Shown here one piece after another: positions 25,001 to 30,753 of a stretch of DNA of 37,582 nt. The stretch spans positions 1 through 37,582 of the IMG/VR virus record IMGVR_UViG_3300042881_001919; one strand, written 5' to 3'. The notes beneath the pieces were generated by a model. It was not told the DNA's origin. It did not search any database and was given only the letters and a program-made list of their open reading frames with translations. The number at the start of each line of letters is the position of its first letter. Positions within the stretch are counted from its first letter, which is position 1. Position numbers and translations under genes: made by a program. The stretch is from a virus.

Positions 25001-25443
25001 CTCGTAAGAAGTTAACTCAAGAAGATAGAGACATTCTATATGTTGGTAGAATTAACCCAATCGCAACCTTCTCTGATGTTGGTACGGTAATTTGGGGTAA
25101 TAAAACTCTTCAAGTTAGAGAATCTGCACTTGATAGAATCAACGTTAGAAGATTGTTATTACAAGCTCGTAAATTAATTTCAGCGGTGTCTGTAAGATTA
25201 TTGTTTGAACAAAACGACGCACAAGTAAGACAGGACTTCTTAAACGCGGTGAATCCAATCTTAGATGCAATCAGAAGAGATAGAGGTCTTTACGACTTTA
25301 GAGTAACGGTTTCTTCAAGTCCTGAGGATATTGATAGAAATCAATTGACAGGTAAGATTTACATCAAACCTACAAGATCTCTTGAGTTCATCGACATCAC
25401 ATTCTACATTACTCCAACAGGAGCATCGTTTGAGAATATATAA
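22093..25443 (+). CDS. Tail sheath protein, T4 gp18-like, with Pro/Thr-rich insert
   Basis: An 1116-aa contractile sheath subunit, much longer than T4 gp18 (659). The N-terminus VFVSPGVYTSEVDLSFVAQ and FEPIFITSFDEFQTVFGG, then AYIAKAYLQQSNQLFVTRIL, are typical sheath motifs. The C-terminal domain from about residue 955 is also typical: PWFAAAGYTRGIV, ILYVGRINPIATF, GNKTLQ, NVRRLLLQARKLI and a closing IDITFYITPTG. The conserved ends polymerise around the tube; the middle carries surface-exposed domains. Residues about 290-328 form a Pro/Thr-rich stretch between domains, followed by a Cys (NIDCYSG). The gene has a strong upstream region and ends just before a good intrinsic terminator, consistent with very high late expression. 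Confidence 0.95.
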   Translation: MATNSKVFVSPGVYTSEVDLSFVAQSVGVTTLGIAGETLIGPAFEPIFITSFDEFQTVFGGTSPEKFVNTQIPKYEAAYIAKAYLQQSNQLFVTRILGLSGYDAGPSWSITTVANVNPATINQWCLSSVTDFDTCVTTCVTPKVLSFSVPFTACTNGEQTIGYNGSFPSIIEDILAQQYEEFNGDTSTLEAQINSLIFGVITSDNPYTAEDEQIAYFGSIDTDDYNTLNGAGWTAETNVFEVPSVSLDATDLMSSLNDSWYYALFANTGNTNYSGYSFFTYVSGLTAYYPNPTSTPQASATPTPTPSFVNPCITPSPFTSPTPTPTPVNIDCYSGTVVGKIYYYTGTSYVDYDNVVVATLRSRGLSTYTTDTNPMYSVTGVTDVSLDMTGQYSGVLKNPYLTFAVNAKDKFGTNFTFETSLTQNDPEYITKVFGVSNFQKPRIEVPIFAEEVFQSFLNYSWKKGYIRGLNSEFIELDSAQSGDPNSIGWYLDRWQTPNSPWVVSELRGNKVYDLFRFYTVSDGDAANTLVKISIINQTYNNLTFDVLIRDYFDTDANPVVIEKYTNCTMDPGQNNFIGNKIGTLDGEYILNSKYVMVEMNEDAPIDSLPCGFNGFNFRNYAGANSPFPIIKGKYDFPGEVIYNPPFGLSTGNDDALISPGDNVRRTYLGISNSLGWDPAYFEYVGKRNPNNTCDIDGLPFNYRSAGFHMDVNASGLTIGPEFSTSGQTRFICGNSPFITDPELPTNAYYRLFARKFTFLVQGGFDGWDIYREWRTNTDEFEIGRRGFLRGSCPSTRYPNATGWGAFKQISLGDGTQNWANSDYYAYLLGQQTFANPEATNINVFVTPGIDYVNNSNLVESAINMIEFSRADSLYVCTTPDYDLYLPTTTGIDGFIYPTEAVDNLDNTGIDSNYTATYYPWVLTRDSVNNTQIYIPPTAEVTRNLALTDNIAFPWFAAAGYTRGIVNCVKARKKLTQEDRDILYVGRINPIATFSDVGTVIWGNKTLQVRESALDRINVRRLLLQARKLISAVSVRLLFEQNDAQVRQDFLNAVNPILDAIRRDRGLYDFRVTVSSSPEDIDRNQLTGKIYIKPTRSLEFIDITFYITPTGASFENI
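22961..23075 (+). repeat. Low-complexity CCA-ACA tract in the sheath gene
   Basis: Repeated ACACCAAC-type units encode TPTPTP and related runs at sheath residues about 290-328. The tract resembles that of adhesin B at 11388-11502. Confidence 0.75.
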
Positions 25444-25467
25444 GATGGTTTATTATTCAAATACAAA

Positions 25468-25492
25468 GGGGGACGAAAGTTCCCCTTTTTTT
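25468..25492 (+). terminator. Intrinsic terminator after the tail sheath gene
   Basis: A GC-rich stem (GGGGAC pairing with GTTCCCC, one bulged base) closed by a GAAA tetraloop is followed by seven T. It lies 25 nt after the sheath stop and just before the element driving the HAD gene. Confidence 0.85.
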
Positions 25493-25503
25493 ATTTATGG
25501 TGA

Positions 25504-25511
25504 TATTTATT
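25504..25511 (+). promoter_or_regulatory. TATTTATT promoter-like element
   Basis: TATTTATT ends 3 nt before ATG 25515. The string through the start codon (TATTTATTAATATG) is identical to that at 1859-1872. Confidence 0.4.
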
Positions 25512-25514
25512 AAT

Positions 25515-26342
25515 ATGAATTACAAAAAAATTGTTAGAGAAGTTATATCTGAGATCATTCACGATCAAATGAAACCTACAATGAAGTATTATGCTTTTGA
25601 CTGGGATGATAATCTAATGTATATGCCAACTAAAATTTATCTTAAAGACGATAAAGGAAAAAGTGTTGGTATGTCGACGGAAGATTTTGCAGAGTATAGA
25701 ACCGAAATCGGTAAAGAACCTTTTGAGTATGAAGGACACACTATCGTATCGTTCGATGAGAACCCTTTTAGGGACTTTAATGTCCCGGGTGATAATCAGT
25801 TCTTAAAGGACGCGATGAAAGCTCCTACAGGTCCTGCATGGAGTGATTTTGTTGAGGCGGTTAATAACGGATCAATATTCTCAATTATCACAGCTAGAGG
25901 TCACACACCTTCAGTTCTTAAAAATGCGGTTTACAATTTAATCAAGAAAAACAAACACGGAATAAGTGAAAAAGAATTGGTTAAAAACTTAAGAAAATAT
26001 CGAGAGTTGGCAGATGAAGAAGATTTAAGTGATGACGAATTAGTAAGAACTTATTTAGATATGAACAAATATCACCCTGTAAGTTTCGGAGAAGGTTCGG
26101 CTACCAACCCTGAAGAGTCAAAAGTAAAAGCAATGAAAGGATTTATGACTTATGTTCAAGACCTTTCTAGACAATTACAAGAAAAGGCATTTATGAAAAA
26201 CAAGATAAGTAATTACTTTGTACCTAATGTAGGCTTTTCAGATGATGACTTAAGAAATGTACAAGCTATGAAGAAGCATTTTAGTGATGAAGAAGGATTA
26301 GATATATATCATACTACTAAAGGAAAGAAAACTAAATATTAA
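25515..26342 (+). CDS. HAD-superfamily phosphatase-like protein
   Basis: A 275-aa protein with the four HAD motifs: I, YYAFDWDDNLMYMP (about residues 26-39, Asp nucleophile DWD); II, SIITARG (about 123-129, Thr); III, a Lys in EESKVKAMKG (about 199-208); IV, GFSDDDLRNVQ (about 237-247, acidic pair). HAD proteins hydrolyse phosphomonoesters, including DNA 3'-phosphates and nucleotides; the substrate here is unknown. I chose ATG 25515 rather than the in-frame ATG 25497, because the latter would precede the promoter-like element. The first 13 residues (MNYKKIVREVISE) end in I-S-E and resemble the short T4 head-targeting peptides cut by prohead protease. Position between sheath and tube is unusual. 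Confidence 0.82.
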   Translation: MNYKKIVREVISEIIHDQMKPTMKYYAFDWDDNLMYMPTKIYLKDDKGKSVGMSTEDFAEYRTEIGKEPFEYEGHTIVSFDENPFRDFNVPGDNQFLKDAMKAPTGPAWSDFVEAVNNGSIFSIITARGHTPSVLKNAVYNLIKKNKHGISEKELVKNLRKYRELADEEDLSDDELVRTYLDMNKYHPVSFGEGSATNPEESKVKAMKGFMTYVQDLSRQLQEKAFMKNKISNYFVPNVGFSDDDLRNVQAMKKHFSDEEGLDIYHTTKGKKTKY

Positions 26343-26348
26343 TAAATT

Positions 26349-26358
26349 CTAGGCCTAG
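26349..26358. repeat. 10-bp palindrome CTAGGCCTAG
   Basis: A perfect palindrome with a GGCC centre stands 6 nt after the HAD stop in otherwise AT-rich DNA. Its role is unknown; it has no T tract. Confidence 0.4.
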
Positions 26359-26413
26359 TAAATGTATAACCCAAAAAATATTTGAAGTAAATAGAAAAAT
26401 TTTTATTTCATAC

Positions 26414-26421
26414 TATTTATA
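26414..26421 (+). promoter_or_regulatory. TATTTATA promoter-like element for the tail tube
   Basis: TATTTATA ends 34 nt before ATG 26456. The leader between is almost pure A with a few T, giving an unstructured 5' end, which suits high translation without Shine-Dalgarno. Confidence 0.5.
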
Positions 26422-26455
26422 ATAAAAAATAAAACAAAAGTAAAAAAAAATAGAT

Positions 26456-26944
26456 ATGGCTGATTTGTTAATGAAAATGCCGATTCCTTACGAACCGAAA
26501 AGAGAAAACCGATGGATTTTAAGATTTCCATCATCACTTGGTATTAATGAGTGGTATGTTGAATCATTCGCAAGACCTAAGATGACTATCGCATCAAAAG
26601 AGATTGAATTCTTGAATACTTCAACATTTGTTGCGGGTAGATTTAAATGGGAACCACTTACGGTAAAATTCCGTGACCCGATCGGACCTTCAGCTTCACA
26701 AGCGGTTATGGAATGGATTCGTTTATGTGCTGAGTCAGTTACAGGACGTATGGGTTATGCCGCTGGTTACAAGAAAAATGTTGACCTTGAGATGTTAGAC
26801 CCAACAGGAGTTGTTGTTGAGAAATGGATTTTAGAAGGATCTTTCTTAACAGGATACGATGGAGGTTCGTTAGCTTACAATAGTGATAACATTGCAGGAA
26901 TCACTTCTACTATCCAAATGGATAGATGTATCCTTGTGTATTGA
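26456..26944 (+). CDS. Tail tube protein, T4 gp19-like
   Basis: A 162-aa protein, the same length as T4 gp19 (163). It has the gp19 sequence pattern: PYEPKRENRWILRFPSSLGI, WYVESFARPKMT, the strand pair VAGRFKWEPLTVKFRDPIGP, then AVMEWIRLCAE and YKKNVDLEMLDPTGVVVEKWI, which match the 'kW.l.G.f' end of the family. Subunits stack as hexameric rings to make the inner tube that carries DNA, inside the sheath. The gene has its own promoter-like element and A-rich leader and is followed by three inverted repeats, so its mRNA may be produced alone and in high amounts. Confidence 0.92.
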   Translation: MADLLMKMPIPYEPKRENRWILRFPSSLGINEWYVESFARPKMTIASKEIEFLNTSTFVAGRFKWEPLTVKFRDPIGPSASQAVMEWIRLCAESVTGRMGYAAGYKKNVDLEMLDPTGVVVEKWILEGSFLTGYDGGSLAYNSDNIAGITSTIQMDRCILVY

Positions 26945-26950
26945 TTTTTT

Positions 26951-26975
26951 TTAGGTACTACTAAAATATACCTAA
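26951..26975. repeat. Inverted repeat after the tail tube gene
   Basis: TTAGGTA (26951-26957) pairs with TACCTAA (26969-26975) across an 11-nt loop, just after the tube stop. The T tract lies before, not after the stem, so it is at best an atypical terminator or a processing or stability element. Confidence 0.45.
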
Positions 26976-26977
26976 CC

Positions 26978-26995
26978 ATTTACAATATTGTAAAT
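26978..26995. repeat. Perfect 18-bp palindrome upstream of homing endonuclease
   Basis: Bases 26978-26995 read identically on both strands (ATTTACAATATTGTAAAT). It shares its last 4 bases with the next hairpin, so the two cannot fully form together in RNA. Confidence 0.7.
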
Positions 26996-27023
26996 TCCCA
27001 TATATTTATATGTATGGGAATTT
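26992..27023 (+). promoter_or_regulatory. 14-bp hairpin enclosing promoter-like element and start codon
   Basis: Bases 26992-27005 pair with 27010-27023 (13 Watson-Crick pairs and one G-T wobble) around a 4-base loop. The right arm contains the homing endonuclease ATG (27014-27016); TATTTATA (27003-27010) spans the loop. In a transcript read through from upstream, the start codon would be locked in the stem. Confidence 0.7.
27003..27010 (+). promoter_or_regulatory. TATTTATA promoter-like element inside the hairpin
   Basis: TATTTATA ends 3 nt before ATG 27014, within the hairpin described for 26992-27023. Confidence 0.4.
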
Positions 27024-27907
27024 TTATTTGTAAAATATGTCAAAAAGAATGTGGTAACATTAATTCGTTAAGGTCACACTCCATTCAGAAACATAATATT
27101 TCTTCTGAAAAAATTTATCTTAATTACGTTTTAAATGGTGTAAAACCTAAATGTGAGTGTGGTTGTGGTGAAATACCTAGTTTTATATCGGTAGTTAAGG
27201 GGTATTCTAAATTCGTCCAATCACACCATAATAGAGTACCCGGTAAAAATAATTACCACAAAAATCCTGAAACTCATCAAAAGGCAATTAAGACCCAAAA
27301 GAAAAATTGGGAAGAAGGAAAGTATAAAGGTTGGTGGGAAGATAAAACACCGGAGACAATAAAAAAAATTGAGGGTATTAAGGATAAATTGAAAAACAAT
27401 AAAGAAAGAGGTAAAAAAATATCTAAAAAATTAAAAGGAAAACCAAAATCTGAGGAATCTAAACGTAAATTATCAATTACTCAAAAGAAAAGATACGAAG
27501 GTAACCCACAACTTAGAGAAAATTCATCAAATAAAAGAATTATGTGGTTAAAATCAAAACAATCTAATAAAAAAACTAAATTAGAAATTAAGTTTGAAAT
27601 GATGTTAAATTTAATTGGTGTTGAATTTGAGATTCAATTTGAATTTAAAAAAAGATTATTTGATTTTAAAATTAAAAACAAAGACATATTAATAGAAGTT
27701 GATGGAGATTTTTACCACTCCAACCCCAATACAAAACATTCCGAAATGTTATACGAGTCTCAAAAAATGACAAAAAAAAATGATCTATTTAAAGATGAAT
27801 TATGTCAAAATCACGGAATAAAATTACTTAGATATTGGGAAAAAGATATAAATGAAAGACCTGAATGGGTCATATCAGAACTTAAGAAAGAATTATCTTT
27901 ACTATAA
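27014..27907 (+). CDS. Free-standing homing endonuclease (zinc finger, NUMOD3-like, Vsr-like nuclease)
   Basis: A 297-aa protein with three parts. Residues 5-27 are a C2H2 finger (CKICQKEC...HSIQKH), followed by a Cys cluster at about 49-54 (KCECGCG). Residues about 133-160 (KKISKKLKGKPKSEESKRKLS) match NUMOD3, a DNA-binding module typical of homing endonucleases. Residues about 190-285 form a Vsr/DUF559-like nuclease: KLEIKFEMMLNLIGVEFE, then FDFKIKNKDILIEVDGDFYH with acidic catalytic candidates, and HGIKLLRYWEKDI. Such enzymes cut DNA lacking their gene and spread by repair. It is inserted between the tube and chaperone genes, which are otherwise neighbours in tail modules. The very Lys-rich, AT-rich composition differs from the flanking genes and supports transfer. 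Confidence 0.85.
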   Translation: MGIFICKICQKECGNINSLRSHSIQKHNISSEKIYLNYVLNGVKPKCECGCGEIPSFISVVKGYSKFVQSHHNRVPGKNNYHKNPETHQKAIKTQKKNWEEGKYKGWWEDKTPETIKKIEGIKDKLKNNKERGKKISKKLKGKPKSEESKRKLSITQKKRYEGNPQLRENSSNKRIMWLKSKQSNKKTKLEIKFEMMLNLIGVEFEIQFEFKKRLFDFKIKNKDILIEVDGDFYHSNPNTKHSEMLYESQKMTKKNDLFKDELCQNHGIKLLRYWEKDINERPEWVISELKKELSLL

Positions 27908-27941
27908 CTTCGCCACAACTATTATTAAAACAAAAACTATT

Positions 27942-28712
27942 ATGGAGCAAGATATATATGCAGCAGGTCAAGAAGGGTTTAGCCTCCCACACGATGTAAT
28001 ACAATTACCAACGCAAGGGGTGTTCTACAAATCAAAGAAAAAATCAATTAAAGTTGGTTACTTAACTGCGGTGGATGAAAATATCCTTTCAGATTTTGAT
28101 GGTAGAAAAAATATTACCGAATCAATTATCTTACCTTTATTGCGAAACAAACTTTATGAAAAAGATTTAAGACCTGAAGAACTTCTTGATGGAGATGTTG
28201 AGGCTATATTACTTTTCTTAAGAAATACCGCGTTTGGACCTGAGTATAGGTTAACACTTGTTGATCCGAAAACAGAAGAAACTTTTGTTGCGTCAATAAT
28301 GTTAGATGAATTAAATTACAAAAAAACAGAACACCAAGTAGACGAGAATGGATTCTTCAACACTGAATTACCTGTATCAAAAAGAAAAGTAACTTTAAAG
28401 TTATTATCGTTGGCTGATAGAATGGAAATTGAGAGAATCATTAAATCGTATCCCTCTGAAAGAGTTGCTCCGACAATTACCACAAGATTAAACAAACATA
28501 TTGTTAGTATTGACGGTAATGATGATAGAGTTAATATTTCCACATTTGTGGAAAGTATGCCGATTGGGGATTCTAAATTCATTAGAAAATTTGTATTAGA
28601 TAATGAACCAAGATTAGATTTAAAAAAAGAAGTTATCGCCCCGTCAGGAGAAAAAGCAGTAGTCGATGTTGCTTTTGGGGTGGAGTTTTTTCGGCCTTTC
28701 TTCGCAATATAA
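27942..28712 (+). CDS. Tail assembly chaperone-like protein, T4_baseplate (gp26/gp51) family
   Basis: A 256-aa protein beginning at ATG 27942 (MEQDIYAAGQEGF). A longer frame from 27852 would add 30 residues read out of the endonuclease gene and is rejected. VIQLPTQGVFYKSKKKSIKVGYLTAVDENILSD (about residues 17-49 in full) matches the family opening 'LPS.G..Y......v..r.lta.eE'. RPEELLDGDVEAILLFLRNTAFGPEY then matches the 'd..L...D...ll..lR...yG' part. These proteins in T4 relatives work in baseplate hub assembly, and the position just before the tape measure matches the G/GT-type tail chaperones of other phages. The gene's last 47 bases overlap another frame, and a candidate frameshift site lies at 28686-28694. 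Confidence 0.8.
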   Translation: MEQDIYAAGQEGFSLPHDVIQLPTQGVFYKSKKKSIKVGYLTAVDENILSDFDGRKNITESIILPLLRNKLYEKDLRPEELLDGDVEAILLFLRNTAFGPEYRLTLVDPKTEETFVASIMLDELNYKKTEHQVDENGFFNTELPVSKRKVTLKLLSLADRMEIERIIKSYPSERVAPTITTRLNKHIVSIDGNDDRVNISTFVESMPIGDSKFIRKFVLDNEPRLDLKKEVIAPSGEKAVVDVAFGVEFFRPFFAI

Positions 28713-28848
28713 GATAACAATTCTTGATGAATTTTATTATTTCTCTAAAATTTTCAGAACTCAATACTCAGAGTTTATGAGAATACCGACTTATGCTAGA
28801 AAATATTTGATTAATAAGTTTGTTGAGGAAACCCAAAACAAACAATAA
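28666..28848 (+). CDS. Overlapping small frame, probable frameshift extension of the tail chaperone
   Basis: An open frame offset by +1 (or -2) from the chaperone, ending 25 nt before the tape measure start. Its useful part after the overlap (KITILDEFYYFSKIFRTQYSEFMRIPTYARKYLINKFVEE) shows the helical 'Y...M(P/R)..E/AR.(Y/F)(F/L)...(L/F)' pattern of small proteins that follow the chaperone in T4-like phages. It may be made as a fusion of about 301 aa through slippage at TTT TTT CGG (28686-28694), or from its own ATG at 28666. The residues before the slip site would then be non-functional. The frame is real on position and composition; the mode of expression is inferred. Confidence 0.65.
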   Translation: MLLLGWSFFGLSSQYKITILDEFYYFSKIFRTQYSEFMRIPTYARKYLINKFVEETQNKQ

Positions 28849-28850
28849 AA

Positions 28851-28858
28851 TATTTATA
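28851..28858 (+). promoter_or_regulatory. TATTTATA promoter-like element
   Basis: TATTTATA follows the stop of the small frame by 2 nt and ends 15 nt before the tape measure ATG 28874. Confidence 0.5.
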
Positions 28859-28873
28859 AGATAAAGAATTACA

Positions 28874-30703
28874 ATGGGAATTGGTAATAGAATTGGTCGG
28901 AATAAAAAAGAAGTCGATAAAGCCGAATACGATAAATATCAAAAATGGGAAAAGGAACAAAAAAGTTTCCAAGAAAAATCCCTAAAGTCCAATGACGAAT
29001 ACATTAAAAAATATTCCATTGGTATAGATTCATTACCTAATATTTTTGGCAAGTTAGCCAGTGCCGCAAGTTCTTTCCTTAGTGAAGGGGCTTTAGATGG
29101 ATCAATACAATTATTGGAGGGACAAGCTCAGGATGTTGCAAATAGTTTTGGTGTTGCAAGAGGTAGGATTGAAGAATTTAAACAAGTTATTGCCGATGCT
29201 TCACCTGAATTGGTTAAGATGGGTATTGACCAAACTAAGGTTGCTGAAAATTATGGGGCGATCGCCAAAGAAATGGGCGGTGCTGCTAGTTTGGGGACTG
29301 AAGCAATTGTTGAAATGTCCGCAGCGGCAAAAGTGTCAGGTCAAGACGTTGGAAAGTTAGCTCAAGAATTTAGAAATGTTGGTGTCTCAATGTATGATGT
29401 TGGTGACCAAATGAAGGAAGTTGCTAATTACGCTAGAAGTGTTGGTGTTTCGGTAAGTGCGGTTTCTGCGGGAGTTGTTGGGAATTTAGGTAAATTAAAC
29501 ACGTTCAACTTCGACGGAGGTGTTAACGGGCTAGCTAAAATGGCGGCTCAAGCATCTCGATTAGGGATTGATATGGGTAAAGTATTTAAGATTGCGGACG
29601 ATTTGTTCTCACCTGAAAAGGCAATTGATATGTCTGCCGCACTACAAAGATTAGGGGTAACAAGTAGTGGATTACTAGATCCGTTAAGAGCGATGGATAT
29701 GGCTCAAAATGACCCTCAAGCCTTACAAAATGAAATTGTAAACATATCAAAAGAATTTACCAAATTTAATGAGCAGACAGGTAAGTTTGAAATAATGCCA
29801 GGGTCAAAAAGAAGATTAAGGGAAGTCGCTGAGGCTATGGGTATGACCGCCGAAGAATTGGCGGGAATGTCAATTAAGGCTGCCGATTTTGATAAAAAAA
29901 TGTCACAAATTAAAATGCCGAATTTTGCTGAAGGAGATAGTGAAACTAAAGAATTAATTGCGTCAATGGCTCAAATGAAAGGTGGTGTTGCTACGATTAA
30001 CGTTAAAGATGAAAAAACTGGTGAGGTTACCTTAAAACAAGTTGACCAACTAACCCCTGAAGATATTGAAAAATTAAAAAATTCACAAGCGGAACAAGGA
30101 AAATCAATTGAACAACTAGCTGTTGACCAATTAACTCAATTACAACAAATAAACGCTGGAATAAGTGGGGTTGAAACATCATCTAAATTTGGTGTTGCAA
30201 CAAGTGAACCAATTGAAAAATTATACAATGCGTCGATGGAAATGCAAAGAGGTATTGTTAAAACTTATTCAGAAAAAACAGGAACCAAAGATTTTAGAGA
30301 TGTTGGTAATCAAATCACTCAACCTGTAGAGGACTATATATCTGCTAAAATAAAAGGTGATGAGAAGGGAGAATCTGCCGCTATAGATAATTTCCTATCA
30401 ACTATGGTTAAATTTGAGCAGGAACAAAAAGAAAAACAACAAAATTATTTTATGGAAGCGGTAAAAAGTGTTCAAGATAATTTTAAAGCAAGTTATGATA
30501 AGCCAAAAGAAGTTAAAACAACTTCAGATGTTAATATGAATTGGAAAATTGATGTTAGTGGTAATGCCGATGGTAAAACTAGAGAGGAAATATATAGAAC
30601 GTTGGATGAAAGAATGAAAGATCCTTCGTTCCTTGCTGAATTTAAAAAACTATTGGGAGGTGGAACAGCACCAAGTGCAACCACGGGTGGTAAAAATCAA
30701 TGA
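28874..30703 (+). CDS. Tail tape measure protein
   Basis: A 609-aa, largely helical protein, close in length to T4 gp29 (590), which sets tail length. The central part (about residues 55-330) is Ala/Gly-rich and amphipathic (KLASAASSFLSEGAL, IVEMSAAAKVSGQDVGKL, VSVSAVSAGVVGNLGKL, AMDMAQNDPQALQNEI), as in tape measures from large myophages. SGSKRRLREVAEAMGMTAEELAGM-like text near 300-330 is also typical of them. The C-terminal 200 residues are Gln/Lys-rich. At about 0.15 nm per residue it would specify a tail near 90 nm, comparable with T4. The gene lies after the chaperone, its normal position, and before baseplate genes. Confidence 0.85.
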   Translation: MGIGNRIGRNKKEVDKAEYDKYQKWEKEQKSFQEKSLKSNDEYIKKYSIGIDSLPNIFGKLASAASSFLSEGALDGSIQLLEGQAQDVANSFGVARGRIEEFKQVIADASPELVKMGIDQTKVAENYGAIAKEMGGAASLGTEAIVEMSAAAKVSGQDVGKLAQEFRNVGVSMYDVGDQMKEVANYARSVGVSVSAVSAGVVGNLGKLNTFNFDGGVNGLAKMAAQASRLGIDMGKVFKIADDLFSPEKAIDMSAALQRLGVTSSGLLDPLRAMDMAQNDPQALQNEIVNISKEFTKFNEQTGKFEIMPGSKRRLREVAEAMGMTAEELAGMSIKAADFDKKMSQIKMPNFAEGDSETKELIASMAQMKGGVATINVKDEKTGEVTLKQVDQLTPEDIEKLKNSQAEQGKSIEQLAVDQLTQLQQINAGISGVETSSKFGVATSEPIEKLYNASMEMQRGIVKTYSEKTGTKDFRDVGNQITQPVEDYISAKIKGDEKGESAAIDNFLSTMVKFEQEQKEKQQNYFMEAVKSVQDNFKASYDKPKEVKTTSDVNMNWKIDVSGNADGKTREEIYRTLDERMKDPSFLAEFKKLLGGGTAPSATTGGKNQ

Positions 30704-30735
30704 TAATATACTATTCAAAAAAATACCCTATCATC

Positions 30736-30743
30736 TATTTATA
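30736..30743 (+). promoter_or_regulatory. TATTTATA promoter-like element
   Basis: TATTTATA ends 10 nt before ATG 30754. Confidence 0.5.
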
Positions 30744-30753
30744 AAATAAAAGT

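Noticed and set aside
25497-25514. ATG 25497 as HAD start
   Set aside because: The added residues are encoded by the promoter-like element itself, and MNYKKIVREVI at 25515 is a better start.
27852-27941. Upstream 30-residue extension of the tail chaperone
   Set aside because: It overlaps the end of the homing endonuclease gene by 56 bases in another frame and has no family likeness; ATG 27942 begins the conserved protein.
28316-28720. Minus-strand open frame of 134 aa opposite the tail chaperone
   Set aside because: It mirrors a confidently assigned gene and has shadow-like composition (Ser/Thr/Leu-rich, no domain).
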